Shown here: piece by piece, positions 33,296 to 47,080 of the stretch
Layout of the letters: each line of letters begins with the position of its first letter
Position numbering within the stretch: position 1 is the first letter of the stretch
NCBI GenBank assembly: GCA_028583405.1
Contig: CM053246.1
Span: forward strand, 22,974,412-23,038,411
Direction: 5' to 3'
From: Pogonophryne albipinna
Taxonomy: Eukaryota > Chordata > Actinopteri > Perciformes > Artedidraconidae
Length of the DNA stretch: 64,000 nucleotides
Program-made: the position numbers and the translations under genes
The notes under the pieces: generated by a model
Told to the model about the DNA's origin: nothing
The model's input: only the letters and a program-made list of their open reading frames with translations
The model's database searches: none

Positions 33296-35010
33296 TCCAA
33301 AGATTCAATGTTCACCCTTGGTGTACACGGGTCAATAGATTAAATTAAGTGACTGTAACACAACATGCCGTGAGACTGGGCTGTGTATTTAGAGTATTAA
33401 ATGTAAGGTGGTCTTACATTTTTAGAAGTTGAATCCCTTGTTTAGTTCTGACAAAAGACTTCCCCACATGGAATTGTATGAAGATTTGTCAAATTCTTTG
33501 TAACAGATACATAAATAAGTGTTCCCTGCAGTGTAAGCAAGTCTATTACTTACCATAGTTTAGTCTAGAAACCGGTGTGTTGCCCCGTGAAAGTGTTTTG
33601 GCTTGTTATTGCAGATGCCTGCCTCTACTGCATTCACATTCATAACACATCTCTGGCACATATTTCAATCCCTTGTCTCAAAAGGAGGCTTGCCTTGTGA
33701 CACAAAGAGCAGCATGGAAGCAGACTGTGCTGGCAGGCCCTGGCAGTGGACACCTTGGATCCATCCCTTATCTGCCTGAACTGTAATCCTGTCAACTTCA
33801 ATAAGTCTCCCGATATTGTATATGGTATATCAAGAAACTGACACTCACCGCTGCAAGACCACATTGCCTATTAACAGAGTATATGAAGTCGAGAAATTAT
33901 TGAAGATCTACATCAACAAAACTGATCAAAGACGATACAAACCATGGCATAATGTCGATTATCTGTGTCAGTTATGACAGTGTGATTACCATGACACACG
34001 ACATAACTGAGTAGATTTGAAACCAACAGTGGCGGAGCAGATACTGTATGGGACTGTAGGCTTAGCTACACACTTATGAAATAACTCAGTCTAAGCATTG
34101 AGCTATTATGGAAGCACTGCCCTTAATTAGATGAAGACATAAACTCTTTAGATGAGTCGATAAGAAGTAGCCGCCTAATGTGATCTCCAGCAGATTGAAA
34201 AGCATTTAAGGCGAAGTACCAGTGACTGCGCAAATGGGATTGTGGCAACTGCTTTGGTCCCATCAGCATTCAGCTGCTCTACCCGCAGCGATGTGGCTGA
34301 CCCAGGGGAAAAAGGACAGAGTGATTACTGACGCACACAGAAGGCCTTTCAAAAACTAGGTAGGTTTTCCTTTCATAACTTCCTGTGCAAGATAGGAGGA
34401 ATATCTCCTCAACACATTTCTACCTTATTAAAATACAGCTGTGACAAATTGTTATTTACTATAGTGAGCTTCTTGTTTGTCTCTTCACGGGGTAATTTAA
34501 AAGCTGCTCTGTCACTGTGTCTGTCCGTATTTGACTTTACGCAGCTATATTTATCGCATGGATTAATTTATGGCAACTAAAATTGTACTAAGTAGATAAA
34601 TGACAGGTTGAATTACTGAGATTACTGTGAAGTGTGACTTAACCTGCCAGCAAAGAGAACACGAGTAATGTCTGTGAGGCTGTTCAGCTTGTAAAGATGC
34701 TCACAATGCCAATGCAAATATACTTTTGGTATGAAGTTTGCTATGTTTAGCATGTTGGTTTAGCGTGTTAGCATGAATACATTTGCTAATTAGCACTAAA
34801 TACAAAGTAATTCTGAGACTCAGGGGTCTTACAAAAAAGGACAAATGTAAGTGTTGGACCAGATGATGGTGATAGATACAAAGTTAGAGAAGTCTTTACA
34901 ATGTTCTCCTCAAGGGGGCATACATATCTGTGACACATGCCATTGTAAATCCATCAAACAGTGCAAAAATATTTTAGCTAAAACAACTTCATTTTGCCCT
35001 AAAGTTACAA
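33296..35010. other. Intergenic, nothing recognised
   Basis: AT-rich DNA. Short reading frames lack codon structure or recognisable domains, and no RNA gene or repeat was identified. Confidence 0.4.
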
Positions 35011-35080
35011 GATAATAATAATGATAATAATAATAGGCGCCTTTCAAGGCTCTCAAGGTCGCCGTACAAACACACAAAAA
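35011..35080 (-). repeat. Interspersed repeat tail with (AAT)n
   Basis: A degenerate AAT run followed by AGGCGCCTTTCAAGGCTCTC and AAGGTCGCCGTAC is a recurring teleost repeat end, read from the minus strand. Family not assigned. Confidence 0.45.
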
Positions 35081-37879
35081 AACTAGATATACAATCCATA
35101 ACACCAGCATAAGAAACATAAACAAGACAATGCAGTATATACAAATAAAATAAATTAAACAGAGGATCACCCAAGTTATAGGTTTCATCATCTGGGGAGT
35201 GTTTTTATTACTTTGAATTCATTGTCTTATTTTCTCTGTGCAGGTACTTTGTTAAAAATATTCATTCACTTTGCCTCAATTCCAAAGACAAAAACTAAAT
35301 AAATAAATAATAAGAGATGAAAAGGTAGATGAAAGCTGATTTGTGAGAGAGACAAAGGGGGCTAAAGTATTTCATGGTAATAGTTCCTCTTACACTGCTT
35401 CATGAAAAAAAGAAAACCTGAATAACAGATTAAAAAACAAACCAAATAGAAAAACAAGATCAGTATATTGGCAATAACACGGTCCAAAATTGGGCCATTA
35501 CATTTTTATTTTAGTTTATATGATTGCACTGTTCAATCCATCTCCATCTTTTAGAGGCTATGGGTCCATCCAATAGTTGTTGAGTTATTTCAGTCTGGGC
35601 GTCTGACAAATTGAGATCGCCATCCCTGGAGACACTTAAAAAATGCAAAGAAATGCTGGCAAGGAGGATTGAGTCGAAGATAAAATCAAACATTAAACAG
35701 AGAATTCCCAATACTCCGATATTGCAATACACCAAGATGAAATTACTCGTGAATCATGAGTCAGATCCTCCACAAATGTTTCAATAAAATGAAATGACAA
35801 AGTGGGGGAAATAAATGGCACCATGGATAAGATCAGCATGACAAATGATTGATTTGCATGCTTGTTTTTTCCATTTTACAGGAAGCCACGCAGGCCTCCT
35901 GAGTGTGTCTGCATGACAGCTTTGTAGCCTGTCATGTGGACTATATGCCACAGTCACCCTCTGCAGATATACAGTTGTAACCTAATCTACTAATAGTTCA
36001 AGTCCTGGGACAAAGCCCTGACAGAACTGTACACTGCTCGCTCGGCATCAATCAAAACTGTCACACTTATCTCATGGCAGATAAAGGTTTCCAACAGAAA
36101 GCGTTCATCATTTTTTTCTGTCGTGGTTTCAAATGAACCTGAGCAACCATTTTATGTCTTAGGTGTGGATTGTGCCATGTTAGGGGTTACCATTTCATGA
36201 TATAAAATAATGGAATAGGCTCACAACTGTGTCCAAATATTTAGATTTTTCTTCTCTCAATTATGCTTTTTTTTCTGAATTTTGTAATATGAATCTTGTA
36301 CAATCTGGATCTGTTAAATCATAGTCCTGGCTTATCAATTAAAGTTCAAATAAGACAAACAAACATTTTATTATAAAGCACATGGAGGGAGGAGTGTGTA
36401 GCTAAGTGAGTCTGATACAAATAAGTGGCAGCTCAAAATGATTCTTTGTTTTTGTGTTACTGATGAATCTGAGATACAGTATCAGGTAGATTTGCATTAG
36501 AAACCAAGGCATATTCCTCTCCTGCAGTGTAATGAAGTTTAGAAAAAGTACTAAAGTAGGACAGAGAGCAGTGAGAGAAGGACATTTTTAAAGAACACAG
36601 TTGTATTCATGAGGCATTGCAGCTCGACTGTTCTTCCGAGTTAAGACGAGCACTTATAATGCGTTGGACTTTTTCAAGTGTAAAGCAATTGGCTGTGTAA
36701 AAGTCACTTTTCAGTTTCTTTTCTTGTGTAAACGTGGATGATGATTGGATGATTTTCTGACAGCATTCATTCTCTCCCATCCGTTCCAGAAGTGTGTGTG
36801 GTGTGGTTTTGGTTTTTCTTCAAATAGTAGCAAAAAATGAACTTCAAATTCTCCTCTACGGATACCAAAACATCTAACAATGGTGAATGCATTTATATTT
36901 CGGTAGAGTGCTGCATTTTAGAAGGCACTTCAGCAGTGTTATGTTCAGCTTGTTACTTCTTGTGGGCAGAGAGGTGGCCATAACTCCGCACATTGCCTAT
37001 TACTTTGTTTTTTCCCTCATGGTTTGCATCTATTATTAATGCATTACTTGAATCCCTATAAATTACCATCAAGCACATTCCCACGCATGCCCAATAAACT
37101 GTGAGGGGGTGACAGTACTGTAATATTTATTAGTGTGTTAGAAAGTCATGCAATATCAAGGAGGCTGGACTGATCTACAGTGAGAGTGGCTTCAGATTCC
37201 ATTATTGTTAGGCTAATGCTTTTTCATTGCTATGACTGATGGAGAGTGCCATGGCAATTGTTGGGGGATGTAGTTCTGGCGCAACAACTTCTCAACACCA
37301 GGGAGTGTTGGGTAATATTGTGTCCTCCTGGATCAGCGGTGGTTCATTCCTCCATGCTACGCTGCTTTCAATGCCGGAGCTTAATAATAAGCCTGTCAGC
37401 TTGATTTAAAAAGCCTCTGGCAGTGTTATGAGAGACACCATCAGATTTACAATAATTCATAAATCTCAAGCAATAAAGGATAAATCAATAGAGGTGTGAT
37501 GTTAAACTGTTTTCAGTCTCCATTCTCTCGGTGTCAGAGCTCTGAGGAGAGACACAATTCAATTGTGGAGGCTCTGCAGAACAAATATACTTATTTTGTT
37601 GGCAGTGACATATCTCCTTTTTAGCATACATTTTCAGCACTAAACTCAGAGGTCTATGGATGTGATTGGAAAGTGTTTAACTAGACTACAATTAACTGAA
37701 TTATATCATGACTTGATGTGTTCTCCTAGCTAAACTGTATGCATTGTTATGTACAATTATTTGTATGTTTTTGTTTGGCCTTATGATGGCTACAATTGGA
37801 TGACTATTTTAGTTTTCACTTCATTGTAAATTGCATGAAATTATGAGCTGTTTTGTTGTACTTTAGTTTTGTTTTATGC
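35081..37879. other. Intergenic, nothing recognised
   Basis: Low-GC DNA without a supported coding exon or structured repeat. Confidence 0.4.
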
Positions 37880-37970
37880 ATGTTTTGTGTGTGTGAGGAT
37901 CCCAGGAAGAATAGACAATGCACATGCTAGTGCTAATGGGGATCCTAATAAAGAATAGAATTTAAAAAAC
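37880..37970 (+). repeat. Interspersed repeat 3' tail
   Basis: GTGTGTGAGGATCCCAGGAA and GCTAATGGGGATCCTAATAA have the form of the 3' end of an abundant fish retroposon. Family not assigned. Confidence 0.5.
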
Positions 37971-40348
<2,378 letters not shown>

Positions 40349-40757
40349 CAATAGCGCATTTAGTGTGAAAGAGAGACCGGTGCCAGCAGGGACCGTGTTG
40401 TTAGCATCTGGTTAGCTAGCTGCACTAACGGACATAAGGAGCTGTTTCCACAACAAGCTGGAGGAGAGCTCTCCTCTCAGACTGAGACTCAGGTGAGCTA
40501 AAGGACTCTCTGAGTGTTATAGTTAATTTTAGTCTAAGTTATCTCAGTGGGTCTCAAACGGTTTGGTCACAAAGTATTCAAAAGATTATTTCCGCGGCAC
40601 ACCTTGGTATGATCATTATAGTTATAAAAAAAATAAGAGAATAAAGGAGAAACAGTAATGAAATACTATATGGCAGTAAAACAATAATAGAGTTTGAAAG
40701 GGGAGTGATTTCTAAAATATCCATAAAGAAAAAGAAAATCTGTTTCCAGTTCTGTTT

Positions 40758-41537
40758 CATATAGATGAGAGAAACAAATGCGTCACTTCCGGGCAAAAAT
40801 AACGGCTCCGCCCACTTTTGGGGGAAAACAACGCTGTCAGTTGAACGGCGGTCAATACAAATTCTGAAGTTTTTGCCAATCTGGTCAGAAATGTAAGAAA
40901 ACCGGAGACTTTTGGATCTTCAAATAGCCCGAATCCAATGGCCAGACAGGCAAACAATTGCATTAAGCCATTAGAAATCGACGATCGGGCTCGATATATG
41001 GTTAAATATAGCAGTAGGCGATCGATTTTCATAGATGAGAGTAAGATCTACATGACTTTACGGCCCCGCCCACTTTTGGGGGAAACAACGCTGTCATTTG
41101 AATGGCGATCGAGCCTGAAGCCACAGAGCTCTTCTGTTACTGTCCTTTCTTCTTAGAGGAAGTACAGAAACACTGAACTCTTGATTATTTTTTATGTTTG
41201 AGGTGCAATAAACGACACAGCAGCTTTTTGGCATGTTAAAACTATTATGTTCCGCCTCGCTCATGAGAGTAACAGCTGGAGAAATTACAGGCTCGCCTAC
41301 TGATTTTAATTTTACCATATATGGAGACCGATTGTCGATTTCCAATGATAGATTGTAATTGTTTGCCTGACTGGCCATCGTAATCGAGCTCTTTGAAGAT
41401 CCAAAAATCCACGGTTTTCAAAAACTTCAGAATTTGTATTGACCGCCATTCAAATGACAGTGTTGTTTTCCCCCAAAAGTGGGCGGGGCCGTATTTTTTG
41501 CCCGGAAGTGACGTAGGTGTTACTCTCATCTATGGTT
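40758..41537. mobile_element. Inverted cluster of MITE-like element copies enclosing a THAP exon fragment
   Basis: A segment with ATAGATGAGAG, CACTTCCGGGCAAAAA, CCGCCCACTTTTGGGGGAAA and TCAATACAAATTCTGAAGTT occurs on the plus strand at about 40758-41028. Its first part recurs at about 41029-41112, and a longer copy is inverted at about 41265-41537. The outer ends read TAGATGAGAG and CTCTCATCTA. The middle (41113-41264) is not part of the repeat and encodes a THAP-like start. The simplest reading is an internally deleted THAP-bearing DNA transposon (41029-41537) beside a second, non-autonomous copy. Confidence 0.75.
41110..41234 (-). pseudogene. THAP zinc-finger first exon fragment inside the inverted element
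   Basis: An ATG at 41234 opens MPKSCCVVYCTSNIKNNQEF, followed about 13 residues on by NRRALWLQ. This matches the start of a THAP domain: the N-terminal Cys residues of the C2CH finger, and the Arg-x-x-W-x-x-A-like helix. It then runs into the opposite terminal repeat after LWLQ, so the rest of the finger is gone. THAP fingers are found at the N-terminus of P-element and Kolobok-type transposases and of host THAP proteins. The fragment is too short for a family assignment. Confidence 0.5.
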
Positions 41538-42779
41538 GCTGAGAGATGTATCCATAGATCTCTTAATGTTGCTCTCAAAGTGCACCAGATTGATGCTTTT
41601 AACTTCAATGTTAAATGGGATCATCCCCCCGGACCCCACTAGAGGAGGTGAGGTCCGCCCCCCACTCATAAAAAAATAGCACTTTACCCCTGCCTATATG
41701 CCGTGAGCTGATTATCGAGCCTTCATTAACAGTCGCAGGTGTACTGTGTGTTTGCGTGTGGGGAGTGTTGTAGTACAAAATTCCACTGTAGTGCCGCGGC
41801 CGCCGCCACTGTGGGCTAATCCCTGAATGTTTTCAGGTCCAGGTGACGCCGCTGTATAGGATCATCATGAAGTGTACATGTAATGAGTGGCTATTGGAAT
41901 AACTTATATTGTCTCTGTGCGATGAAAAATCATGTGTCATGATAAAAAAAAAACCCTTCAACAATCAGCCAGGGATATGTGTAATCGCCACATGGAAGAG
42001 ACCTTCCCAAGCAAAGACCCCCTGCTCAAAAACACAATTTTCTTGGCTATTGGTCCAGCGTCCGGCCGACTGCCAATGCAAGTAATGTATTTTGTGAAAA
42101 GTAATGTCAATATATTTTGTCGGGAAATATCACTCTAGCCTCCTCATGTGCATGAGCTCCATACGAGACACTGTCACAATGCCTAGCAGGGGCATGTTGC
42201 AGTCTTGCAAATAATTGGATTATCATAAGGCTTCTAGCCTCTGAGAGGAAGTGTGCAAACAGTGTCAGACCTCAGCTCTTGGCAGAGAGTCAAAGTCACA
42301 ATACCACAGGGAAGATGTACTTGTTAGAAAAAGTCAGGTTTTGAAAATGTTACTTAAGGACAAATTGAAGTAGTAATGACATCACTACATTTCAAATACC
42401 AAGAGTAAAATTACTCATTACGCATAATGTGCCATTTCAGAATAATGTGTATTATTCCATTATAGGTAAAGGTGGGCCTGAGTTTAATTACTTTATATTC
42501 TGCTTGGCAGCCTGTGGTTCTCCGCCTGGGTTTAATTATAGTCTCATCTTCCTATAATATTAAACAATAACCAATTTTGAATGACTTTGTGTTATTAATC
42601 TGAACCTGAAAGTATATATCATGTTAAGATTTAAAATACATGAACTGGAGTAAGGTATAAAATACAATATTTGACTGGATTGTAGTGAAAAACAACTACA
42701 TGACTAATTGTAATGAAGCTTAGCGCAAGTTCAATGAGGAAAACCAATCCTCTGGTGTTACACGTCATTTCAATACTCT
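41538..42779. other. Intergenic, nothing recognised
   Basis: Contains a short GC-rich patch at about 41610-41830 with GCCGCGGCCGCCGCC but no exon with usable splice sites. Confidence 0.35.
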
Positions 42780-44050
42780 CTCCTCTCCCAATAAGTGATC
42801 GGGGGCATTACTCCCCAGCTAGCCAATCATCGCACCCGCTAACCCCTTTAAATCTGCTCTCCCCTCCCTGTCAGTCGTCATTTCCGGCGTCAACGCACAA
42901 GCAGGAGCAGGGCTTCGACCCAGCTGAGGGCTTCGACTCAGCTCCAGGCATATATTCATCAGCTCCGCAGTCTTGCGGATTAAGCTACAGGCGGCGTTCC
43001 CCAGTCGGCTAGCGGTTCCAGCCGGCCACCCCGCAAACCCGGACGCGGGAGGAAAGACAAGGAAATCGGGCTCCATGGAAGTTCCTCCGGCTTAATGGAA
43101 TTGGCCTACTTCACGCAAACAATTGTAACTACTACCCGTTACAATGCTCAGTAAGTAACGCAGTTCCAAGCTTCAACACAGTCACGGATGCTGCCCCACC
43201 CGCTGGTTTCGGGGGGTTTCTTTCAGGGAAAAAGAGAAGTTCATGTAAGATGATAGAAGACAGTCTTAATCACCCAATCAAGTATATCAGCATCTATGAC
43301 TCACACTGGCACACTTAACTGCTAATTAAGCTAGACTATATCATGGGTCATGTCTCAGTATTTAACTAGGCTAAGTGTATGTTTTTTCTGCGTGCACCCT
43401 GCACTTCATTCATATTCTTGGGTTCATGCTCACCTGGCTCGTGTTAAGCCGGGTTACAGTATGATATTCATGCATCACTGTACTCAAGCTAACAGCTCTC
43501 GGGCATTGTATCGTCTACATCTCCCTCTTCGCCCGGACATCGGCTCGTGCTGCCAATCCAAGATCTCTCCAGTTTACCTATGGTAAATATGCATATAACT
43601 GGTGGTGGTGTCTTAATAGCATATCAGGGCTTTCGTTCAGATAGGTGCTGCCAATCAAGGCATTTCTCCCTCATCCCTGCAACTCGGACGGTGGTCCTCC
43701 TCTGCCTTCATATCCCGCATTTGCCCGGACATCAGTGCGTGCTGGCTATCCAAGGTCTCAAACACTAAACTCTGTAATTATGCATATAACTGGTGGTGGT
43801 TTCATAGCACGTCAGCATGTATACGTGTCACTGTGTTCATGTTTAACCCTCCTCCACCCCTTCGCCTCCCGTCTCCTAATACAGGGCCAAGCTAAAAACT
43901 TCTCCCTTCAGACCAGACCGAACCACTTATCACCACCACCAGTGTCTAGACCCCGGGGGGTTCATCGGAGCGGTTTTCCCCTCCTGAATGATCATCCTGC
44001 AAACCGGGGCCTAATCGCCAAACATCATTTCATTCTCTTGTAGTAATCCG
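42780..44050. repeat. GC-rich block with ~191-bp internal duplication, unidentified element
   Basis: Base composition rises clearly above the flanks. CCCGGACATCNNNNCGTGCTG is followed by CCAANNTCTC and ATGCATATAACTGGTGGTGG at about 43532 and again at 43723, so there are at least two diverged units. Plus-strand frames run through it (42713-43012, 43645-44043) without a recognisable domain. It resembles the body or LTR of a retroelement more than a host gene, but I cannot name it. Confidence 0.4.
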
Positions 44051-45261
44051 TCAATCACTATTCCCTCATATCAGGCGTCCCGGTAATAAACATGTATTTC
44101 ATACATCACGTCTCTCCTGATTGAACTATTGTTACTCTCCACCACAGGAAACTTGAAAACCGATAACCGGTAATCTTTGGCATTAACTGGACTGTGTGGA
44201 ACATGTTTATTTTGCGTCAAAGCCACTTTGTCTTCTCATCTCTGCTGAGAGCGAGGAGCCGACTGCCTACAGCTCTTATTAGAAGTCTCATTACTGTGCG
44301 CCGGCTCTATCCCACTGTGTTTTTCACAGAAGACCTTTGTGTTCCATGAATTCAATATTTTATTCTAGTCCTGCCAGGCACCTCATACATATACATTATG
44401 CCCACACAATTACAGGCATATAATAAAGAACTGAGCAGAAGGTTATGCAAAAGTCTCTGTTCTAACTTATCATAAAGTAAAATGTATCATCAAAGAAACT
44501 TCTTCAGATGTTATGAATTTCTAAAACTATTCGTCCATGTACATACCCAGAATCACAATCTGAAAAATAATACAAAGGAATAATTAAATGTATTATTAAC
44601 TGGTTGACATTAACAAAATAACAATTCTATCCTTGTTGATTCTCTAAAGCTCTGCATTGCGTTCTTTGTTAACCCACAAAGAAAATTCCCACAAATTGCT
44701 ATTGCTGAAAATAATGAAAACATGTTCCTTTTGAATCAGAATCAAAATGAGACTTGTTAGGCATTGTTAGTCGCAGGATGAAATCACTGAATGGGTCTCT
44801 CTCATTTTAGACAAGTTTAACACACATGGTAATAGCTTGGAGGTTCACTAAATTATTCTCATGACTTTCCTCACCCTGTATTCTCTTCCATTCATTATCA
44901 TGTCCTGATTAAAACACTAATGAGAGGGAGCTGAGGATGAAAGTGCTGCCATTCATGTCTTTTTTTTACATTTACAATTCTAATGTTATTATGTGACTAG
45001 GTGTGTGTGTGAGCAAGTGGCACATCTTTATATTAATAGTCAGTGGCTTAAACACTGATGCACAAAGTAATACAGAATCTAAAACATATAAAGAAACACA
45101 ATAACACAATTGCTTCTCATTGTAGCATGTCGAAAATAAAGATAAAAAGAAACAAGGGATTTTAGAGTTTCCTTTTAAGATTGGTCTTAAACTGCAGGGT
45201 GAATCTGAAAGCATTTGTTTATCTCAACACTAAAAGAGATGACAAGGACAAGTCTCCTCTT
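44051..45261. other. Intergenic, nothing recognised
   Basis: AT-rich DNA with no supported exon. Confidence 0.35.
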
Positions 45262-45444
45262 ATAAGATAAGATAGTACTTTATTGATCCTAATTTGAGAA
45301 TTGTTTGTGTTGCAGCAGCATAAAAAGACATGGCATTGTACAATACAAATTAAAAGACAAGAAATAAACAAGAAAGTAGAAAATATACATGTTGAATTTA
45401 CAAATGAACAAGAACAAGATATAAAGCAAGGTATTATACATACA
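45262..45444 (-). repeat. Retroposon tail, copy 1 of a direct pair
   Basis: ATAAGATAAGATAGTACTTT begins a 183-bp segment that recurs almost unchanged at 46064-46247. The TTATTGATCC part is the reverse complement of the common fish GGGATTAATAAA-type retroposon end. Confidence 0.75.
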
Positions 45445-46063
45445 TAAGTATGTGACAGAGGGAATATTAAATATTAAACTGAATATATAAATGTAAAATG
45501 TACAGTGCGATTTTATTCCAAGAGAAACTATGGAGCAGAATTATCTAGATCTGTTCTGTATTGTTGTATGTTTGTGATGTCAGTAATGAGAAATGTATTT
45601 TATTTTGGGTATTTTTTCTGGCTTAACCTGAAATATTGTGTGGTGGTATGGGTGTTGTTTTTGTCAAGCTTTAGGAGCAAAGTATTGCTGTCGTGTCATC
45701 TGCATATTTCAGGATGGTAATCAGCAGAGAGTGTCCTAACAAGACGAATGGCAGTATCAGTTGTTTCAGCAAGTACGCCACAACAACTTGTGTTTATGTC
45801 TTAGGGACAAAGTCTTCTGATGGAGGCACTGATTGTGATTACGTTAAAAAAAATGAGAAAGTCATGTGCTGTAATGAACGTCAGATTCTTTTTAGGGAGG
45901 ATGTTGCTGATGGATGGGGGCTCAAAATATGGGACTTTTACACAGGAAGTCATAGTTTGTTCCCCATTTCCAACCGACCATAACCATGACTGTTACCTAC
46001 CTTAACGTAGTCTTTATCATTGGTACGGTGACCATAATGCACATTGAACCTAAAAGTAATAGA

Positions 46064-46247
46064 ATAAGATAAGATAGTACTTTATTGATCCCAATTTGGG
46101 AAATGTTTGTGTTGCAGCAGAATAAAAAGACATGGCATTGTACAATACAAATTAAAAGACAAGAAATAAACAAGAAAGTAGAAAATATACAGGTTGAATT
46201 TACAAATGAACAAGAACAAGATATAAAGCAAGGTGCTATACATACAC
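46064..46247 (-). repeat. Retroposon tail, copy 2 of a direct pair
   Basis: Nearly identical to 45262-45444, including the shared part after the retroposon end (GACATGGCATTGTACAATAC through AGATATAAAGCAAGGT). Its right end passes directly into the transposon end at 46248. Near-identity over unique-looking sequence suggests local duplication or two recent insertions of one family. Confidence 0.75.
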
Positions 46248-46565
46248 TGAACAAAAATATAAACGCAACACTTTTGTTTTTGCTCCCATTTTTCATGAGA
46301 TGAACTCAAAGATCTAAAACATTTTCTATATACACAAAATAACCATTTCTCTCAAATATTGTTCACAAATCTGAACAAATCTGTGATAGTGAGCACTTCT
46401 CCTTTGCCGAGATAATCCATCCCACCTCACAGGTGTGGCATATCAAGATGCTGATTAGACAGCATGATTATTGCACAGGTGTGCCTTAGGCTGGCCACAA
46501 TAAAAGGCCACTCTGAAACGTGCAGTTTTGCTTTATTGGGGGGGTCCAAAAACCAGTCAGTATCT
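46248..46565 (+). mobile_element. Terminal part of a fish DNA transposon
   Basis: ACTGAACAAAAATATAAACG followed by CAACACTTTTGTTTTTGCTC is a terminal sequence I recognise as widespread in fish genomes. The body continues through the CACAGGTGTGGCATATCAAG region. No transposase is encoded. I do not assign the superfamily. Confidence 0.6.
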
Positions 46566-46572
46566 GGTGTGA

Positions 46573-46714
46573 GGGGTAGGGTTAGGGTTAGGGTAATGTT
46601 GTGAATCGAGTGGCCTGTGTTCGTCGTCCATAACATACGCCTGCCCATACCATAACCCCACCACCACCATGGGCCACTCGATTCACAACATTGCCTTAAC
46701 CCTAACCCTACCCC
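46573..46714. repeat. Hairpin inverted repeat with telomere-like GGGTTA motifs
   Basis: The left arm (46573-46615) contains GGGTTAGGGTTAGGG, then ATGTTGTGAATCGAGTGGCC. The right arm (46672-46714) is its near-exact reverse complement, with CTTAACCCTAACCC. The loop is about 56 bp. The right arm reads on from transposon-like sequence, so the left arm appears to be an inverted duplicate. Confidence 0.85.
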
Positions 46715-46724
46715 CTACCAGTAT

Positions 46725-47080
46725 TATGTACAATGGTATATAGTATATTATCACATAGTATAGTAAAGTACAGAATAGAATAACAGTAAAAATATATGTA
46801 CAATGGTATATAGTATAGTATATTATAGTACAAAATAGTATAGTAGATATTAGTATAGTTTATAATGGTGTACTTCAGAATAGAATAGTTAGTGAAAAAT
46901 AGTATATTTTAATACATTAGGCCTATATTATGTATTCTAGTATTGTATGGTATAATAGAGTATATTATAGTATGTTCAAATATAATATATACTAGTATAG
47001 TACTGCATAGTATTTAATAGTATAGTGTAGTATTGCATTGTATAGTATATTATGGCATAGTGTAGTATCGTATACACTTT
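46725..47080. repeat. AT-rich degenerate TATAGTA low-complexity tract
   Basis: Imperfect repeats of TATAGTA, TAGTATA and ACAATGGTATATAGTAT fill about 350 bp directly after the hairpin. Confidence 0.8.
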
